Below are positions 7,812 through 16,200 of a stretch of DNA of 41,208 bases, piece by piece. The position numbers and the translations under genes are program-made. Numbering within the stretch: the first letter of the stretch is position 1; the number at the start of each line of letters is the position of its first letter. The stretch is from a virus. The notes beneath the pieces are model-generated. The model was not told the origin of the DNA and did not search any database. It saw only the letters and a list, made by a program, of their open reading frames with translations. Location of the stretch: positions 1 to 41,208 of IMG/VR virus record IMGVR_UViG_3300042290_000974, one strand, 5' to 3'.

Positions 7812-8624
7812 TTATTTAACTCGGTTATTTTGTGCTAATTGTTTTAGTAGATGTGATGAATTATTGTGTGTTGGTTTTGCAGTCGTAGTTGGAATGGTAT
7901 TTGCTCTAACTAAATTTGCCAGTGTATTATCTTCTACATCATTAACATCATTGACTCTAAAATACTCTTCATCTCTATATGTATCGCAGATATCAAGCGA
8001 TGGGTACCCCGACGGCGAGCCTCTCACGAGTTTTGTTTTTGTAAAATACTCTCTTGACATTACTCTATAATGGTTCAAGCGAATATCTTTATAATCTATC
8101 TTTACTGTTGTGTTTTCTGTCAGGGAATGTTGGTGTATATTTAAAATATTTGCATTAGATGTTCTTACGATAGACTTAATACTACCGACTTCTTCAGCTC
8201 TTTTTATAAAAGACTCTCTAATACTCACAGGTTGTGTATCATAACCTGATGATCCGTACGCGTACCATCGTGTGTAAAGTAGATGTATGTCCTGCTTATC
8301 CAATTCTTTCATATATTCATTAGCAGTTCCAATAGGTGTAAACCAATATTCATCGATATCGCAAATGGCAAGCCACCTCACTGTGTGTTTAATCTGCTGA
8401 TACACAATATTATAGTTATTAACCTGTTCATACTTACCTGGCAGATTATAAAGTGTTACATAACCATCCTTTATAAATTCCTTTAGGACCTCTTTGTAGT
8501 TATCATCACTATTGTTGTTAATTAGATATATGTGATCAAAACCTTGCCATTTATGGTGTTCTACCCATTCCTTTAAAATCATTGCTTCGTTTTTGAAAGT
8601 CGCTAAAATGGCGAGATAATGCAT
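7812..8624 (-). CDS. Glycosyltransferase (GT2/GT92 type)
   Basis: A 270-aa protein with MHYLAILATFKNEAMILKEWVEHH at the N-terminus, the NNNSDD nucleotide-binding block, and an intact CDIDEYW (DxD) motif near residue 88. It probably moves a sugar onto a phage or host glycan in the cytoplasm. It is followed after 1 nt by a shorter, DxD-altered paralogue, so the pair looks like a tandem duplication. The C-terminal ~50 residues are unlike the paralogue. Confidence 0.8.
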   Translation of the reverse strand: MHYLAILATFKNEAMILKEWVEHHKWQGFDHIYLINNNSDDNYKEVLKEFIKDGYVTLYNLPGKYEQVNNYNIVYQQIKHTVRWLAICDIDEYWFTPIGTANEYMKELDKQDIHLLYTRWYAYGSSGYDTQPVSIRESFIKRAEEVGSIKSIVRTSNANILNIHQHSLTENTTVKIDYKDIRLNHYRVMSREYFTKTKLVRGSPSGYPSLDICDTYRDEEYFRVNDVNDVEDNTLANLVRANTIPTTTAKPTHNNSSHLLKQLAQNNRVK

Positions 8625-8723
8625 ATAATATATATTAATATATCAATTCATAACTATCAACTTTTTTTTATAATTAACTAATAGCGTGTAGAAAAATAGC
8701 AAATATACGCTATATATAGGTAT
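8625..8723. other. Divergent AT-rich intergenic region with hairpin
   Basis: This separates the minus-strand pair from a plus-strand gene. It holds an inverted repeat TAGCGT (8682-8687) / ACGCTA (8707-8712) just upstream of the plus-strand ATG. No clear copy of either promoter class was found. Confidence 0.4.
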
Positions 8724-9458
8724 ATGAATATCAGCGACTTTAAAGCTGCACTGCAAACAATAGGTGAAAAAAAATCACCAGCGCTAGAATATAATACAGT
8801 TAGCGTTTCTACCTTCAAAGGTGATACAGATTTTAATATTCGCGATCATGTGTCTCAGCGAACATCATATAAGTTAATGTATGATTATTATGATGATTTT
8901 GATTCATTCAATCAAACCAAAACCATATCAAAAGACATAAAGACACTAATGCCAAAAATGCTAAACTGGAGAAAAACAGAAGCGGATTATTATATTTGGC
9001 TAGACGGTAGTATGAAATTTACAACATATATGTCGGTTGATTGGATGATAAATTATTTTTCTGCAGCTGATGAAACTATAATGCTATTTAAGCATCCATC
9101 ACGCGCTAATATAATTGAGGAAGTAGATTACATTGAATCTGAAATAAATGCAGGTAATCAAGAGATGATTGAACGGTATAACCTAGATGAACTTAAATCG
9201 CAGGTGATGCGCTATATCGAGGACTTTCCATATCTCAAGACTTATCCCCTATTTGACACTCGCGCTTTTATTTACAAAAAAGACTTTATAGATAAACCTC
9301 GTCATTTTAGTAATTTCATGCTTGATTGGTTTGCACATACAGTTACTGAATCTATGAACGATAAAATTAGTCTTGCATACACACTAGCATATAGACGTAC
9401 ACGGCATGATGCATTTGATGGTAATTTGCTTACTAATAACTTTATTAAACCAAGATGA
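8724..9458 (+). CDS. Putative glycosyltransferase, DUF616 type
   Basis: A 244-aa protein. DYYIWLDGSMKF near residues 91-102 carries an acidic motif, followed by FKHPSRANIIEEVDYIE and later helices, the order seen in DUF616 (TOD1/MUCI70-like) glycosyltransferases. No signal peptide or membrane segment. It overlaps the next gene by 4 nt (ATGA), so the two are probably co-translated. Substrate unknown. Confidence 0.65.
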   Translation: MNISDFKAALQTIGEKKSPALEYNTVSVSTFKGDTDFNIRDHVSQRTSYKLMYDYYDDFDSFNQTKTISKDIKTLMPKMLNWRKTEADYYIWLDGSMKFTTYMSVDWMINYFSAADETIMLFKHPSRANIIEEVDYIESEINAGNQEMIERYNLDELKSQVMRYIEDFPYLKTYPLFDTRAFIYKKDFIDKPRHFSNFMLDWFAHTVTESMNDKISLAYTLAYRRTRHDAFDGNLLTNNFIKPR

Positions 9459-9937
9459 CAAAACTTACAGTTATAACAGAGAGTTGGCCGACACTTGGTG
9501 TGGACTCTATCTACCTCAACAAAGCTTTTAGAGAGCTAGGTAGTGAGGTAGATATATGCATATACACCACATCAAAAGATGGTTATAGTGTAGTAACCGG
9601 AGGTAATAACATATTAATACACCGTGTAGAGTCTGTTCCACACAGAGCCTCTAAACGATTTTACGATAATATTTATGATCAAATTAAAATGAATGCTTCG
9701 GATGTACTATATACAATATCACCAACTTCAGATTTTTTCGTAAAAGCATCAAAAAATATAGCGCATTGGCCAGCAGGAAAAAATGTAGATAAAAATATAG
9801 CGCATAATTATAGCTACCATGTTACTTTTGATTCGCAGCATAAGGCAGATCTCGCCTCTATAGGTGTACCGGGTAGTAATATCTTTATAATGACCCCGAA
9901 CGATATATGCAATACTATAAAAAATATAATCTCTTAG
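9455..9937 (+). CDS. Hypothetical, resembles N-terminal half of a GT-B glycosyltransferase
   Basis: A 160-aa protein starting MTKLTVITESWPTLGVDSIYLNKAFRELG, a Rossmann-like opening typical of GT-B enzymes, but it ends before the C-terminal nucleotide-sugar-binding half would begin. It may be a truncated enzyme, an accessory subunit, or a separate small fold. It is coupled to the DUF616-like gene by ATGA overlap. Confidence 0.5.
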   Translation: MTKLTVITESWPTLGVDSIYLNKAFRELGSEVDICIYTTSKDGYSVVTGGNNILIHRVESVPHRASKRFYDNIYDQIKMNASDVLYTISPTSDFFVKASKNIAHWPAGKNVDKNIAHNYSYHVTFDSQHKADLASIGVPGSNIFIMTPNDICNTIKNIIS

Positions 9938-9943
9938 ATTATA

Positions 9944-10072
9944 TTACAGGCCGTCTCTTCTTATTCTATAAGTTGTTTTTTTTAATTTCAACCTTTTAAT
10001 TATTTCTTCGCGCTCTTTCTTTGAAAGCTTTCCTCTAAAAATGCGGCGGAAAAGAGTGAGAAAGATGTTCAT
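9944..10072 (-). CDS. Small basic hypothetical protein (42 aa)
   Basis: Starts MNIFLTLFRRIFRGKLSKKERE: a short hydrophobic start followed by a very basic Lys/Arg-rich tail. It lies between two plus-strand genes on the opposite strand. A TAAATA box is 7 nt before the ATG. Real coding status is supported by the promoter and by the ORF exactly filling the gap. Confidence 0.5.
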   Translation of the reverse strand: MNIFLTLFRRIFRGKLSKKEREEIIKRLKLKKTTYRIRRDGL

Positions 10073-10079
10073 GATATAT

Positions 10080-10087
10080 TATTTATC
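10080..10087 (-). promoter_or_regulatory. T4-like late promoter (GATAAATA)
   Basis: TAAATA, 7 nt, ATG of the 42-aa minus-strand gene. Confidence 0.45.
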
Positions 10088-10095
10088 TATATAGA

Positions 10096-10104
10096 GACTA
10101 AATA
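10096..10104 (+). promoter_or_regulatory. T4-like late promoter (GACTAAATA)
   Basis: TAAATA followed by 5 nt and the ATG of the 591-aa fibre-like gene. No Shine-Dalgarno. Confidence 0.7.
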
Positions 10105-10109
10105 ATGTT

Positions 10110-11885
10110 ATGTATGATAGTGATGTGAGAGTTAATCAGAATTTACCTGAGTATGGTAAATTTGTTGAAATAAAAGGAGATTCACGCTTTCCAGCGGTTT
10201 CTGTAACCCGTTTTAATAGTCCTAATGTAGCAGGAATGGCTCCAATCTCATCGGTTGATACGTATTCAAAATATGCAGTATTAACTCATTTAGTTAACGC
10301 TTCAGATATTAACCTCACTCTTTCAGCTAGTAATGTTGATATTGGCAATGTTGGTATCGTTGATCATACCACAGGAACAGATGTATATGCACAAATAGTC
10401 CGTACAGCTACTGTAGGTGGATCTGAAGTAGGTGCAGTGCGAGTTATAACAACAGGCATTACTCCTATAAGCGGTACTATTACTGTTAGTAATCCTATAA
10501 CTGCTGTTACAGTTCTTAATACAGTTAGTTCGTTCTCTCTAGTTAATCCAGTTACAGCAGTTACAATTAACAATCCAGTTAGTTCTTTTTCTTTAGTTAA
10601 TCCAGTTACAGCAGTTACAATTACAAATCCAGTTACTGCTATAAGCGTTACGCCTTTAATTAACTATTCTGGAAATTACAACTTAGCGTCTGATGCGTTT
10701 GGTCGCACAAGAACGTCTTCACCTCTAACTCTTTTTGATTCATCACATAGATATGCCGACAACAATCTTTGGTCTACTCTCACAGGTGGCACAACCACAA
10801 CCTCTGCATCTGCTCAGTTTAATCAAAATCAAGGACTGGTAGAGTTAAAGGTAGATGCATTAAGTGGCTCTAAAATATATAGAGAGACAACAAAAGTGTT
10901 TGCTTATCAACCAGGCAAATCGTTACAGATAATGAGTACCTTTACTTTTAGTCCTTCTACTACCAACCTAAGACAGCGTGTTGGTTATTATGGAGCTGAA
11001 AACGGTATATATTTAGAACTAGATGATAGTTCATTGTATATGGTTGAACGCAGCCTTGTAACTGGTACTGTTACTTCAACGAGAATACCACAATCAGGAT
11101 GGAATGTTGATAAGCTTGATGGTTCAGGCCCATCAGGAATTACGCTTGATATTACAAAAGCACAAATCCTATTCATGGATATAGAATGGCTGGGGTTAGG
11201 TACTGTTAGAACTGGGTTTGTTATTAATGGTCAGTTTGTACCATGTCATTACTTTCATCACGCTAACATAATTGACTCTACATATATTACCACCGCGTCT
11301 TTACCTCTAAGATACGAAATAGAAAATAAAGCAGCTACATCAGGCCCTAGTAAATTGAAGCAAGTATGTAGTACGGTTATATCTGAAGGTGGCTATGAAT
11401 TAAGAGGATTACAACAAGCAGCATCTATCCCAATTAATGCACCAAAAACATTTGCGGATGCAAATACATATTATCCAATCATTTCAATTAAATTGAGAAC
11501 AGATAGATTGGATGCTATTGTTATAATGACAGCATTATCCATTTTAGGAGCTGGGGATAATAAAAGCTATAATTGGCAAGTTAGAGCATCTGGAACAACA
11601 ACAGGTGGGCAGTGGTTGAGTGCTGGATCAGATAGCGCAGTGCAATATAATATTAACGGTACAAGTTTTGCAGGTGGGAGAATATTGGCTAGTGGATATG
11701 TGAGTTCTAACAATCAAAGCTCTGCTTCTGTTGATATTCTAAAAGAAGCTCTCTTTAAATTTCAACTGGAGAGAAATTATTTTACCAGCACTCCTTACGA
11801 ACTCACATTAGTTGCAGCTGCTAATAGTTCCAGTGGAGCAACTGGTATGTATGCTTCCATGGATTGGGAAGAGATAAGTAGATAA
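10110..11885 (+). CDS. Virion fibre/structural protein with NPVTAV repeats
   Basis: A 591-aa protein, Ser/Thr/Asn-rich. Residues ~125-190 contain repeated NPVTAVTI and NPVSSFSLV blocks, a beta-strand repeat typical of phage fibre shafts. The central part (LRQRVGYYGAENGIYLELDD) and C-terminal part look like beta-sandwich receptor-binding or capsid-decoration domains. It is transcribed opposite to most neighbours from a late GACTAAATA box. A tail-fibre, short-fibre or head-decoration role fits; the exact part cannot be named. Confidence 0.7.
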   Translation: MYDSDVRVNQNLPEYGKFVEIKGDSRFPAVSVTRFNSPNVAGMAPISSVDTYSKYAVLTHLVNASDINLTLSASNVDIGNVGIVDHTTGTDVYAQIVRTATVGGSEVGAVRVITTGITPISGTITVSNPITAVTVLNTVSSFSLVNPVTAVTINNPVSSFSLVNPVTAVTITNPVTAISVTPLINYSGNYNLASDAFGRTRTSSPLTLFDSSHRYADNNLWSTLTGGTTTTSASAQFNQNQGLVELKVDALSGSKIYRETTKVFAYQPGKSLQIMSTFTFSPSTTNLRQRVGYYGAENGIYLELDDSSLYMVERSLVTGTVTSTRIPQSGWNVDKLDGSGPSGITLDITKAQILFMDIEWLGLGTVRTGFVINGQFVPCHYFHHANIIDSTYITTASLPLRYEIENKAATSGPSKLKQVCSTVISEGGYELRGLQQAASIPINAPKTFADANTYYPIISIKLRTDRLDAIVIMTALSILGAGDNKSYNWQVRASGTTTGGQWLSAGSDSAVQYNINGTSFAGGRILASGYVSSNNQSSASVDILKEALFKFQLERNYFTSTPYELTLVAAANSSSGATGMYASMDWEEISR

Positions 11886-11887
11886 CA

Positions 11888-11896
11888 GACTAAATA
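11888..11896 (+). promoter_or_regulatory. T4-like late promoter (GACTAAATA)
   Basis: TAAATA, 6 nt, ATG of the 122-aa gene. Confidence 0.6.
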
Positions 11897-11902
11897 ATTA
11901 AC

Positions 11903-12271
11903 ATGAAAGAGGTAGTTATTAATTTAAATGTAAATTCTATAGCGAGTGTGGATTATTCAAATGATCGAGCAACACCTAGAGTGAATGTCTTTAGGGAACC
12001 TTATACACTACCTGTAGATCATGTATATTTAGTAGATGATAATAATAAACCGTGTTTAGATATTACGTCACCTGGTCTATACACTTATTCTTTTAATATT
12101 AATGAAGCAGAAGGCGAGCGATGTGGTGTGGATATCTTTAGCGTGCTCGCAAATGATGTTTATATAGTATCAGATATAATCCCCGTTAAAAAACTATTCG
12201 GTACAATTAAACAACACCAAATATCTATACGCAAAGGCGGTATCTATAATATTACAATAGATATTCTATAA
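11903..12271 (+). CDS. Hypothetical virion-associated protein (122 aa)
   Basis: Unknown family, beta-strand rich (ITSPGLYTYSFNINEAEG). It follows the fibre-like gene with its own late box, so it is probably a structural partner. It ends just before the convergent tmRNA gene. Confidence 0.65.
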   Translation: MKEVVINLNVNSIASVDYSNDRATPRVNVFREPYTLPVDHVYLVDDNNKPCLDITSPGLYTYSFNINEAEGERCGVDIFSVLANDVYIVSDIIPVKKLFGTIKQHQISIRKGGIYNITIDIL

Positions 12272-12286
12272 TAATCAAAAAAATAT

Positions 12287-12680
12287 TGGTGGACACGACG
12301 GGAATTGAACCCGTGTCCTCTACTAGCTCCTACCGATCTTCAAACATGCTTATATTTGGTTCGTTAAGGTGAACCACACCTAGGGACGAATTGACTTCGT
12401 CCTCCACCAATGCATTAGACAGAATGCATACTGTTTGGGTTACCTGGTTTGTACTCAGAGCAGAGCAGGTTTTTCTCTGAGCGTTTTAGAACTTAAGCTG
12501 CGAGAGCAAGTTCACCACCAACGAATGACTCGTTGCGGGAACCGCGTCCGAAGATTGCGTTCACGACGTTTTTAGCTTTGCCGTTTGTTTTTGTTGAAAG
12601 GCTTTTTAAGAGGCCAACCTTGTCATTCCTCTGCATGCTAATCAATAGAACACTCGTACAGTCGAAACCAGAACGTGCCC
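12287..12680 (-). ncRNA. ssrA: tmRNA (one-piece, phage-encoded)
   Basis: A complete 394-nt tmRNA. The 5' end GGGCACG pairs over 7 bp with the 3' CGTGTCC, followed by A and an encoded CCA. The 5' domain has the conserved TTTCGAC, and the 3' end a TTCAATT T-loop. Between them is a block nearly identical to the E. coli pseudoknot-1 strand (GGTTGGCCTC), then the tag reading frame, which ends NESFVGGELALAA and TAA. The exact resume codon is unclear: a GCA at 12558 would give 23 residues (AIFGRGSR + NESFVGGELALAA with two more), and a GGC after the A-rich stretch a longer tag; E. coli has 10. The C-terminal LAA should target tagged proteins to ClpXP-type proteases. It rescues ribosomes stalled on broken mRNA. 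Confidence 0.92.
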
Positions 12681-12689
12681 TAAATTGTA

Positions 12690-12777
12690 TGGCGGAAGCA
12701 AAGAGAATCGAACTCTTGAGGGCTTTAAGACCCCAGCTGTTTTCAAGACAGGTTCCTCGACCGACCGGACTACTTCC
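12690..12777 (-). tRNA. tRNA-Ser(UGA)
   Basis: A class II cloverleaf with long variable arm. Acceptor GGAAGTA/TGCTTCC, anticodon loop CTTGAAA, T-loop TTCGATT, discriminator G, encoded CCA. It lies 9 nt upstream of the tmRNA 5' end and probably shares its transcript. Confidence 0.92.
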
Positions 12778-12877
12778 TTAAAATTATTGTAAAATATATT
12801 TAATAAAAATCAACTTTTTATTTCGTGATATCTTTTTCTATCATACATTCTACCCTTACTAACTACCATGTTTATAT

Positions 12878-13471
12878 TTACATAAAAACTCGTCTTTGCG
12901 ACCAACAATACTCAGAACAGCACTGATAGTATGCATCTTCTAAATTATCATAAATAACATTAAACCTAGTATGTATGTGTGCATGATTTCCACACTCGTA
13001 AATATTACCGTTAATGCGTGCCATTCCTGCAGAAACGTTGGGTTGAAAGGTTGGTGTTTCGGAAAAAACTATGTTATTATCAATAACACTAAATTGACGA
13101 CCTCTAGGGAAGGAAACTACACCTTCTGAATAATTATCTAAGCTCTCTAGCAGCAAAGGAGATATACCATCATCATCATCTAACCGTACTGTTGTAGTAT
13201 TATTACAGATCTCTTGACACTGTTTGCGAAAATCATCAAGAGATACATAGTGTACTGTTATGCGCGAGTCATCTATTTTTATCCTATCTTGTAAAAACTT
13301 CCCGGCAAATATATGCCATGTAAAATTTTCATCTGTTTGACTTAAAACAGATGGCTTTGTAAGTTTTTCAAATACGTTAAATTTAAATTCAAGACGCTCT
13401 TCATCTCGTACCTTATGTGCTCCTGTCGGTAGAAGACCTGGTATGCTAAATCGCGTTACAATTAATTTCAT
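12878..13471 (-). CDS. Putative rhamnosyltransferase-like glycosyltransferase
   Basis: A 197-aa protein starting MKLIVTRFSIPG with a downstream RLDDDDGIS acidic motif near residues 96-104. It resembles the 'putative rhamnosyl transferase' family (PF11316-like). The window also encodes a nucleotide-rhamnose pathway at 34.5-37.1 kb, which would supply the donor. No membrane segment. Family assignment is by motif only. Confidence 0.6.
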   Translation of the reverse strand: MKLIVTRFSIPGLLPTGAHKVRDEERLEFKFNVFEKLTKPSVLSQTDENFTWHIFAGKFLQDRIKIDDSRITVHYVSLDDFRKQCQEICNNTTTVRLDDDDGISPLLLESLDNYSEGVVSFPRGRQFSVIDNNIVFSETPTFQPNVSAGMARINGNIYECGNHAHIHTRFNVIYDNLEDAYYQCCSEYCWSQRRVFM

Positions 13472-13475
13472 AAGA

Positions 13476-13601
13476 TTATTTCTTACGACTCTTTTTGACC
13501 TTTGGTTCTTTAACTGTTTTTGAGATCGTGAGAGTCTTACGAATCGTTACATTGCCACTCTTAACGGTAGCTCTTTTTGTTCTTGTTGTTGTTTTGGCCA
13601 T
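13476..13601 (-). CDS. Small highly basic protein (41 aa)
   Basis: Starts MAKTTTRTKRATVKSG. It is almost entirely Lys/Arg/Thr/Ser, without hydrophobic core, so likely a nucleic-acid-binding or disordered peptide. It fills the gap between two genes with 4-11 nt spacing. Confidence 0.55.
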   Translation of the reverse strand: MAKTTTRTKRATVKSGNVTIRKTLTISKTVKEPKVKKSRKK

Positions 13602-13612
13602 ATGCGTTTATA

Positions 13613-13870
13613 TTAAAATTGACTAACGGAAAGTCTATACAAAATCTTTCGTAAAGCAAAATCTTCTTCATCAGCTTTACGAATAATTTCAGTCTCTGCT
13701 GTAAAATTGTGTGATGTGTGTGCATCATGATCAACAACTAAATTACCGTTTTGATCAACATAGGCTCCTACGGGCCATGAGAGAGCTCGACGAAGAGTCT
13801 GTACGGTTACTCTAAGCTCTTCCTGTGTATCGAGCTCTGCTTCTATAATTGCTTTTGCTTTTACTTTCAT
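13613..13870 (-). CDS. Hypothetical protein (85 aa)
   Basis: Starts MKVKAKAIIEAELDTQEELRV. Unknown family, soluble alpha/beta. A longer in-frame ORF reaches 13924, but that extension lies inside the tRNA-Leu 3' exon, so the ATG at 13870 is preferred. Confidence 0.65.
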   Translation of the reverse strand: MKVKAKAIIEAELDTQEELRVTVQTLRRALSWPVGAYVDQNGNLVVDHDAHTSHNFTAETEIIRKADEEDFALRKILYRLSVSQF

Positions 13871-13880
13871 ACTTTTAAAG

Positions 13881-14170
13881 TGGTAGCCGTGGTCGGACTC
13901 GAACCGACAAGCCAGTAACGGCAACGGATTTTCATACCACTATAGTTTTCACTACCCTTTCGGTTTGTGGTCTGGACTATACCTTGATCATAGTATCTCT
14001 ACCTTAGATCCTCGCCGTCTAGTCTCTACACCTTCCTAATTTCTTAGGCTTGGCTCGGGGTTAGCATTTTAAAGCCTTCACCGAATTTGACGAGTTCTAC
14101 TCCTATCTTTTCAAACAGGGCACTCAAATTTCTCTAAGTCCGCAATGTTTACCAATTTCATCACACGGCC
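13881..14170 (-). tRNA. tRNA-Leu(UAA) interrupted by a group I intron
   Basis: Exons are 14136-14170 and 13881-13932; the spliced tRNA is 87 nt. Acceptor GGCCGTG/CACGGCT, anticodon stem GCGGA/TCCGT, loop CTTAAAA (anticodon UAA), T-loop TTCGAGT, encoded CCA. The intron sits between the first and second anticodon bases, exactly as in cyanobacterial and plastid tRNA-Leu(UAA). A promoter of the GGAACT-N4-TATAAT class lies 22 nt upstream of the mature 5' end. Confidence 0.93.
13933..14135 (-). other. Group I intron (IC3-like) in tRNA-Leu(UAA), no ORF
   Basis: A 203-nt intron. The last exon base U pairs with G in the internal guide (exon ACUU with GAGU), as required for P1. Core strands resembling the cyanobacterial tRNA-Leu intron are visible: GCTAACCCCGAGCCAAG, TAGGAAGGTG, AGAGACTAGACGG, and the P7 3' strand TATAGTCC; the intron ends in G. 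It is too short for a homing endonuclease, though an HNH gene lies ~5 kb away. It should self-splice. Confidence 0.9.
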
Positions 14171-14192
14171 ATTTTATTCTTTCTACATCGTT

Positions 14193-14208
14193 ATTATAAG
14201 CTAGTTCC
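14193..14208 (-). promoter_or_regulatory. Early-type promoter of tRNA-Leu (GGAACT-N4-TATAAT)
   Basis: Exact match: GGAACT, AGCT, TATAAT. The downstream gene is an RNA, so this motif cannot be a translation signal, which supports the promoter reading for the whole set. Confidence 0.8.
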
Positions 14209-14258
14209 TTTAGATTTTCCACAGTAAGTTTCTGTCTGAGAGTGACAAGATGGAATAT

Positions 14259-14951
14259 TTACTTTCTTATTAAATCTTTATTAAAGTGTGGGTGATTGAA
14301 AATATACCACCATATGCGCTCAAAAGCGCATGCTGTAAAATAAAAATTATATACACCGTGTCTTTTCCAAAAAAGACCAGTTGTGGATTCGAGACCAACA
14401 GATGATCTCAACCAACCTTCATATATATTTTCTCGTTTAAAGTTATCTATTAATTTAATATAGTAACATTTAGGTTTTTGTAAGATTAACTCACGGGTTA
14501 ACCCGAATTGTGCCCCGACTCCAAAATCGGTTCTATCTGGCAATTTATATAGACCTGCTGCATTTAATATTTCCTTTACGTTAAGAAACTGTTTATGATG
14601 TCGATGAGCCCAGTGCCTAGAAATAACTGCCTTTGTATACCATGTAAAATCAGCTAACACTGGTTGATGAATTTGTTCTAAAAAATCTGGACAATGATCA
14701 AACGGGCGACCTTGGCAAAAAATTGTATAATCCGCTAGATTATCGTAATTTTCGATAATATGCGTTAAGTATGTATGTGCTTCTTTCCCTATATTAAGTA
14801 GATGCTTAAAGCTAGGGTTAATATCAGTACTATCTTTATTATACACAATTATATCAAACCCTGCAACTTGTTTTAACCAATCAATGCTCTCTTTATATTT
14901 TGCAACAACAAGTTGTTTTGTCTTAATATTGTTATATTGTGATTCCATCAT
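14259..14951 (-). CDS. DUF3431-family protein, probable sugar-modifying enzyme
   Basis: A 230-aa protein. LVVAKYKESIDWL, NIGKEAHTYLTHIIENYDNLADYTIFCQG and PFDHCPDF match the conserved core of DUF3431 proteins, which occur with glycosyltransferases in fungi, bacteria and viruses. No signal peptide. A second ATG lies 3 nt downstream. It is located between two tRNA-Leu genes. Confidence 0.65.
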   Translation of the reverse strand: MMESQYNNIKTKQLVVAKYKESIDWLKQVAGFDIIVYNKDSTDINPSFKHLLNIGKEAHTYLTHIIENYDNLADYTIFCQGRPFDHCPDFLEQIHQPVLADFTWYTKAVISRHWAHRHHKQFLNVKEILNAAGLYKLPDRTDFGVGAQFGLTRELILQKPKCYYIKLIDNFKRENIYEGWLRSSVGLESTTGLFWKRHGVYNFYFTACAFERIWWYIFNHPHFNKDLIRK

Positions 14952-14996
14952 ATAATGTTAGCTACTATATTTTATATCGGCTCTCAAGTAAATCAA

Positions 14997-15080
14997 TGGT
15001 GGGCAAGGAGAGACTCGAACTCTCACGCATCTCTGCACTGGCTTCTAAGACCAGCGTGGCTACCATTACACCACTTACCC
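14997..15080 (-). tRNA. tRNA-Leu(UAG)
   Basis: Class II. Acceptor GGGTAAG/CTTGCCC, anticodon loop CTTAGAA, long variable arm, T-loop TTCGAGT, encoded CCA. It starts 8 nt after the stop of the upstream nuclease-like gene, so it is probably processed from that transcript. Confidence 0.92.
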
Positions 15081-15088
15081 TAATTAAA

Positions 15089-16192
15089 TTACGAAGAGAG
15101 AAGGTCGCTAAATTCTCTTTCTGATCTCGTAAGAGCATCTATATTCTGCTTAAGTGTCTCAGCTCTTTTAATAGTCGATTGAATTTTTCCTTTTGGTACA
15201 ATCATGAACCTACCATCCTTTAAGCCGAAGTTACCACCTCTACTGCCAGAGAATCTCAGATAAAACATTGGATCGTAACCACTATCTTCCTCAGGTACCT
15301 CTCCGTTATACATGACATGATTTGCTTTGAGCTCGTATGTATCATCACCTACATTATCTAACTCTACTTTACCTTGTAGCAGCACATGAACATTATCCTC
15401 ACCAAACTTTTCACCATAATCAGCTCCATACATAGACATTAATTTAAGCTCTTTACTATTAATTTTTCTGTAATAAGATTGCTTAGACTTAACACCGTCT
15501 GGAAATTTTTCCTTCATATCCGAAACAAACTTTTCTACTTCTTCATGTTTACAAATGCTCTTACCAGACTTGCAAGTTATTCCGCCATACTGCTGAAAGT
15601 CAGTAGGTTTGCTACCATCTTTATGTGAGATAAAGATAGCAGGACTTCCGTTGTATGTTAGGCTGAAATCACTTTTAGGCATACCCTTAGTTGTTTCAAT
15701 GCCGTTTATTTTAGACTTAACGCCATTTATATCTACATAGAAAAAGTCTTGTTCTATTTTTAGTAGAATTGTTTCTATCTGTCTTTTTATATTATCTATA
15801 ACGCGGTTCTCAGCTTTAAGTGTAGTACCTTTGCCTTTACCTAAGACTATAGGATATTCGTTTCCTTCAGTATCTTTTACTATATAAGTATCGAATTGAC
15901 TAGAGGTAGACCCTTCATCACCTGGCTCTGCTATACGTACAATTTCGAGATCTGCATCTTTAAGAATTTTTTCAAAACTACCTCTGTCAAAATTATCTAG
16001 AGGCTGTAATCTAACGTCTTTAGACGAGGCACCAGGTTCTAAATTTTCATCCTTAGATGAGATAATAGTAGCTATTTCTTTCTTAGAATATTTTTTCTCT
16101 CTAAGTACATTTATTTTATGTCTATCTTGCGGTATACTACCTTTAGAAGCAACGCGTTTAGTATAAATGTTTTCTATTTCCCAAGAGTGCAT
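15089..16192 (-). CDS. Putative nuclease-like protein (ISHKDG motif)
   Basis: A 367-aa protein. Residues ~210-225 read DFSLTYNGSPAIFISHKDG, a D...(I/E)xxK pattern like PD-(D/E)XK nuclease cores, followed by FQQYGG. The N-terminal ~100 residues are basic and helical. The start at 16192 is chosen because a longer ORF runs into tRNA-Val. A TAAATA box lies 8 nt upstream. The nuclease reading is tentative; 'hypothetical' is the safe call. Confidence 0.6.
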   Translation of the reverse strand: MHSWEIENIYTKRVASKGSIPQDRHKINVLREKKYSKKEIATIISSKDENLEPGASSKDVRLQPLDNFDRGSFEKILKDADLEIVRIAEPGDEGSTSSQFDTYIVKDTEGNEYPIVLGKGKGTTLKAENRVIDNIKRQIETILLKIEQDFFYVDINGVKSKINGIETTKGMPKSDFSLTYNGSPAIFISHKDGSKPTDFQQYGGITCKSGKSICKHEEVEKFVSDMKEKFPDGVKSKQSYYRKINSKELKLMSMYGADYGEKFGEDNVHVLLQGKVELDNVGDDTYELKANHVMYNGEVPEEDSGYDPMFYLRFSGSRGGNFGLKDGRFMIVPKGKIQSTIKRAETLKQNIDALTRSEREFSDLLSS

Positions 16193-16200
16193 ACTTAATA

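Noticed and set aside
12287-12680. Two-piece (permuted) tmRNA
   Set aside because: The 5' GGGCACG end, tag frame and 3' CCA end come in normal order, so it is one-piece.
12533-12781. 82-aa plus-strand ORF
   Set aside because: It lies over the minus-strand tmRNA and tRNA-Ser; the tRNA structures explain the sequence, and the protein has no family features.
13871-13924. N-terminal extension of the 85-aa gene
   Set aside because: These codons overlap the tRNA-Leu 3' exon.
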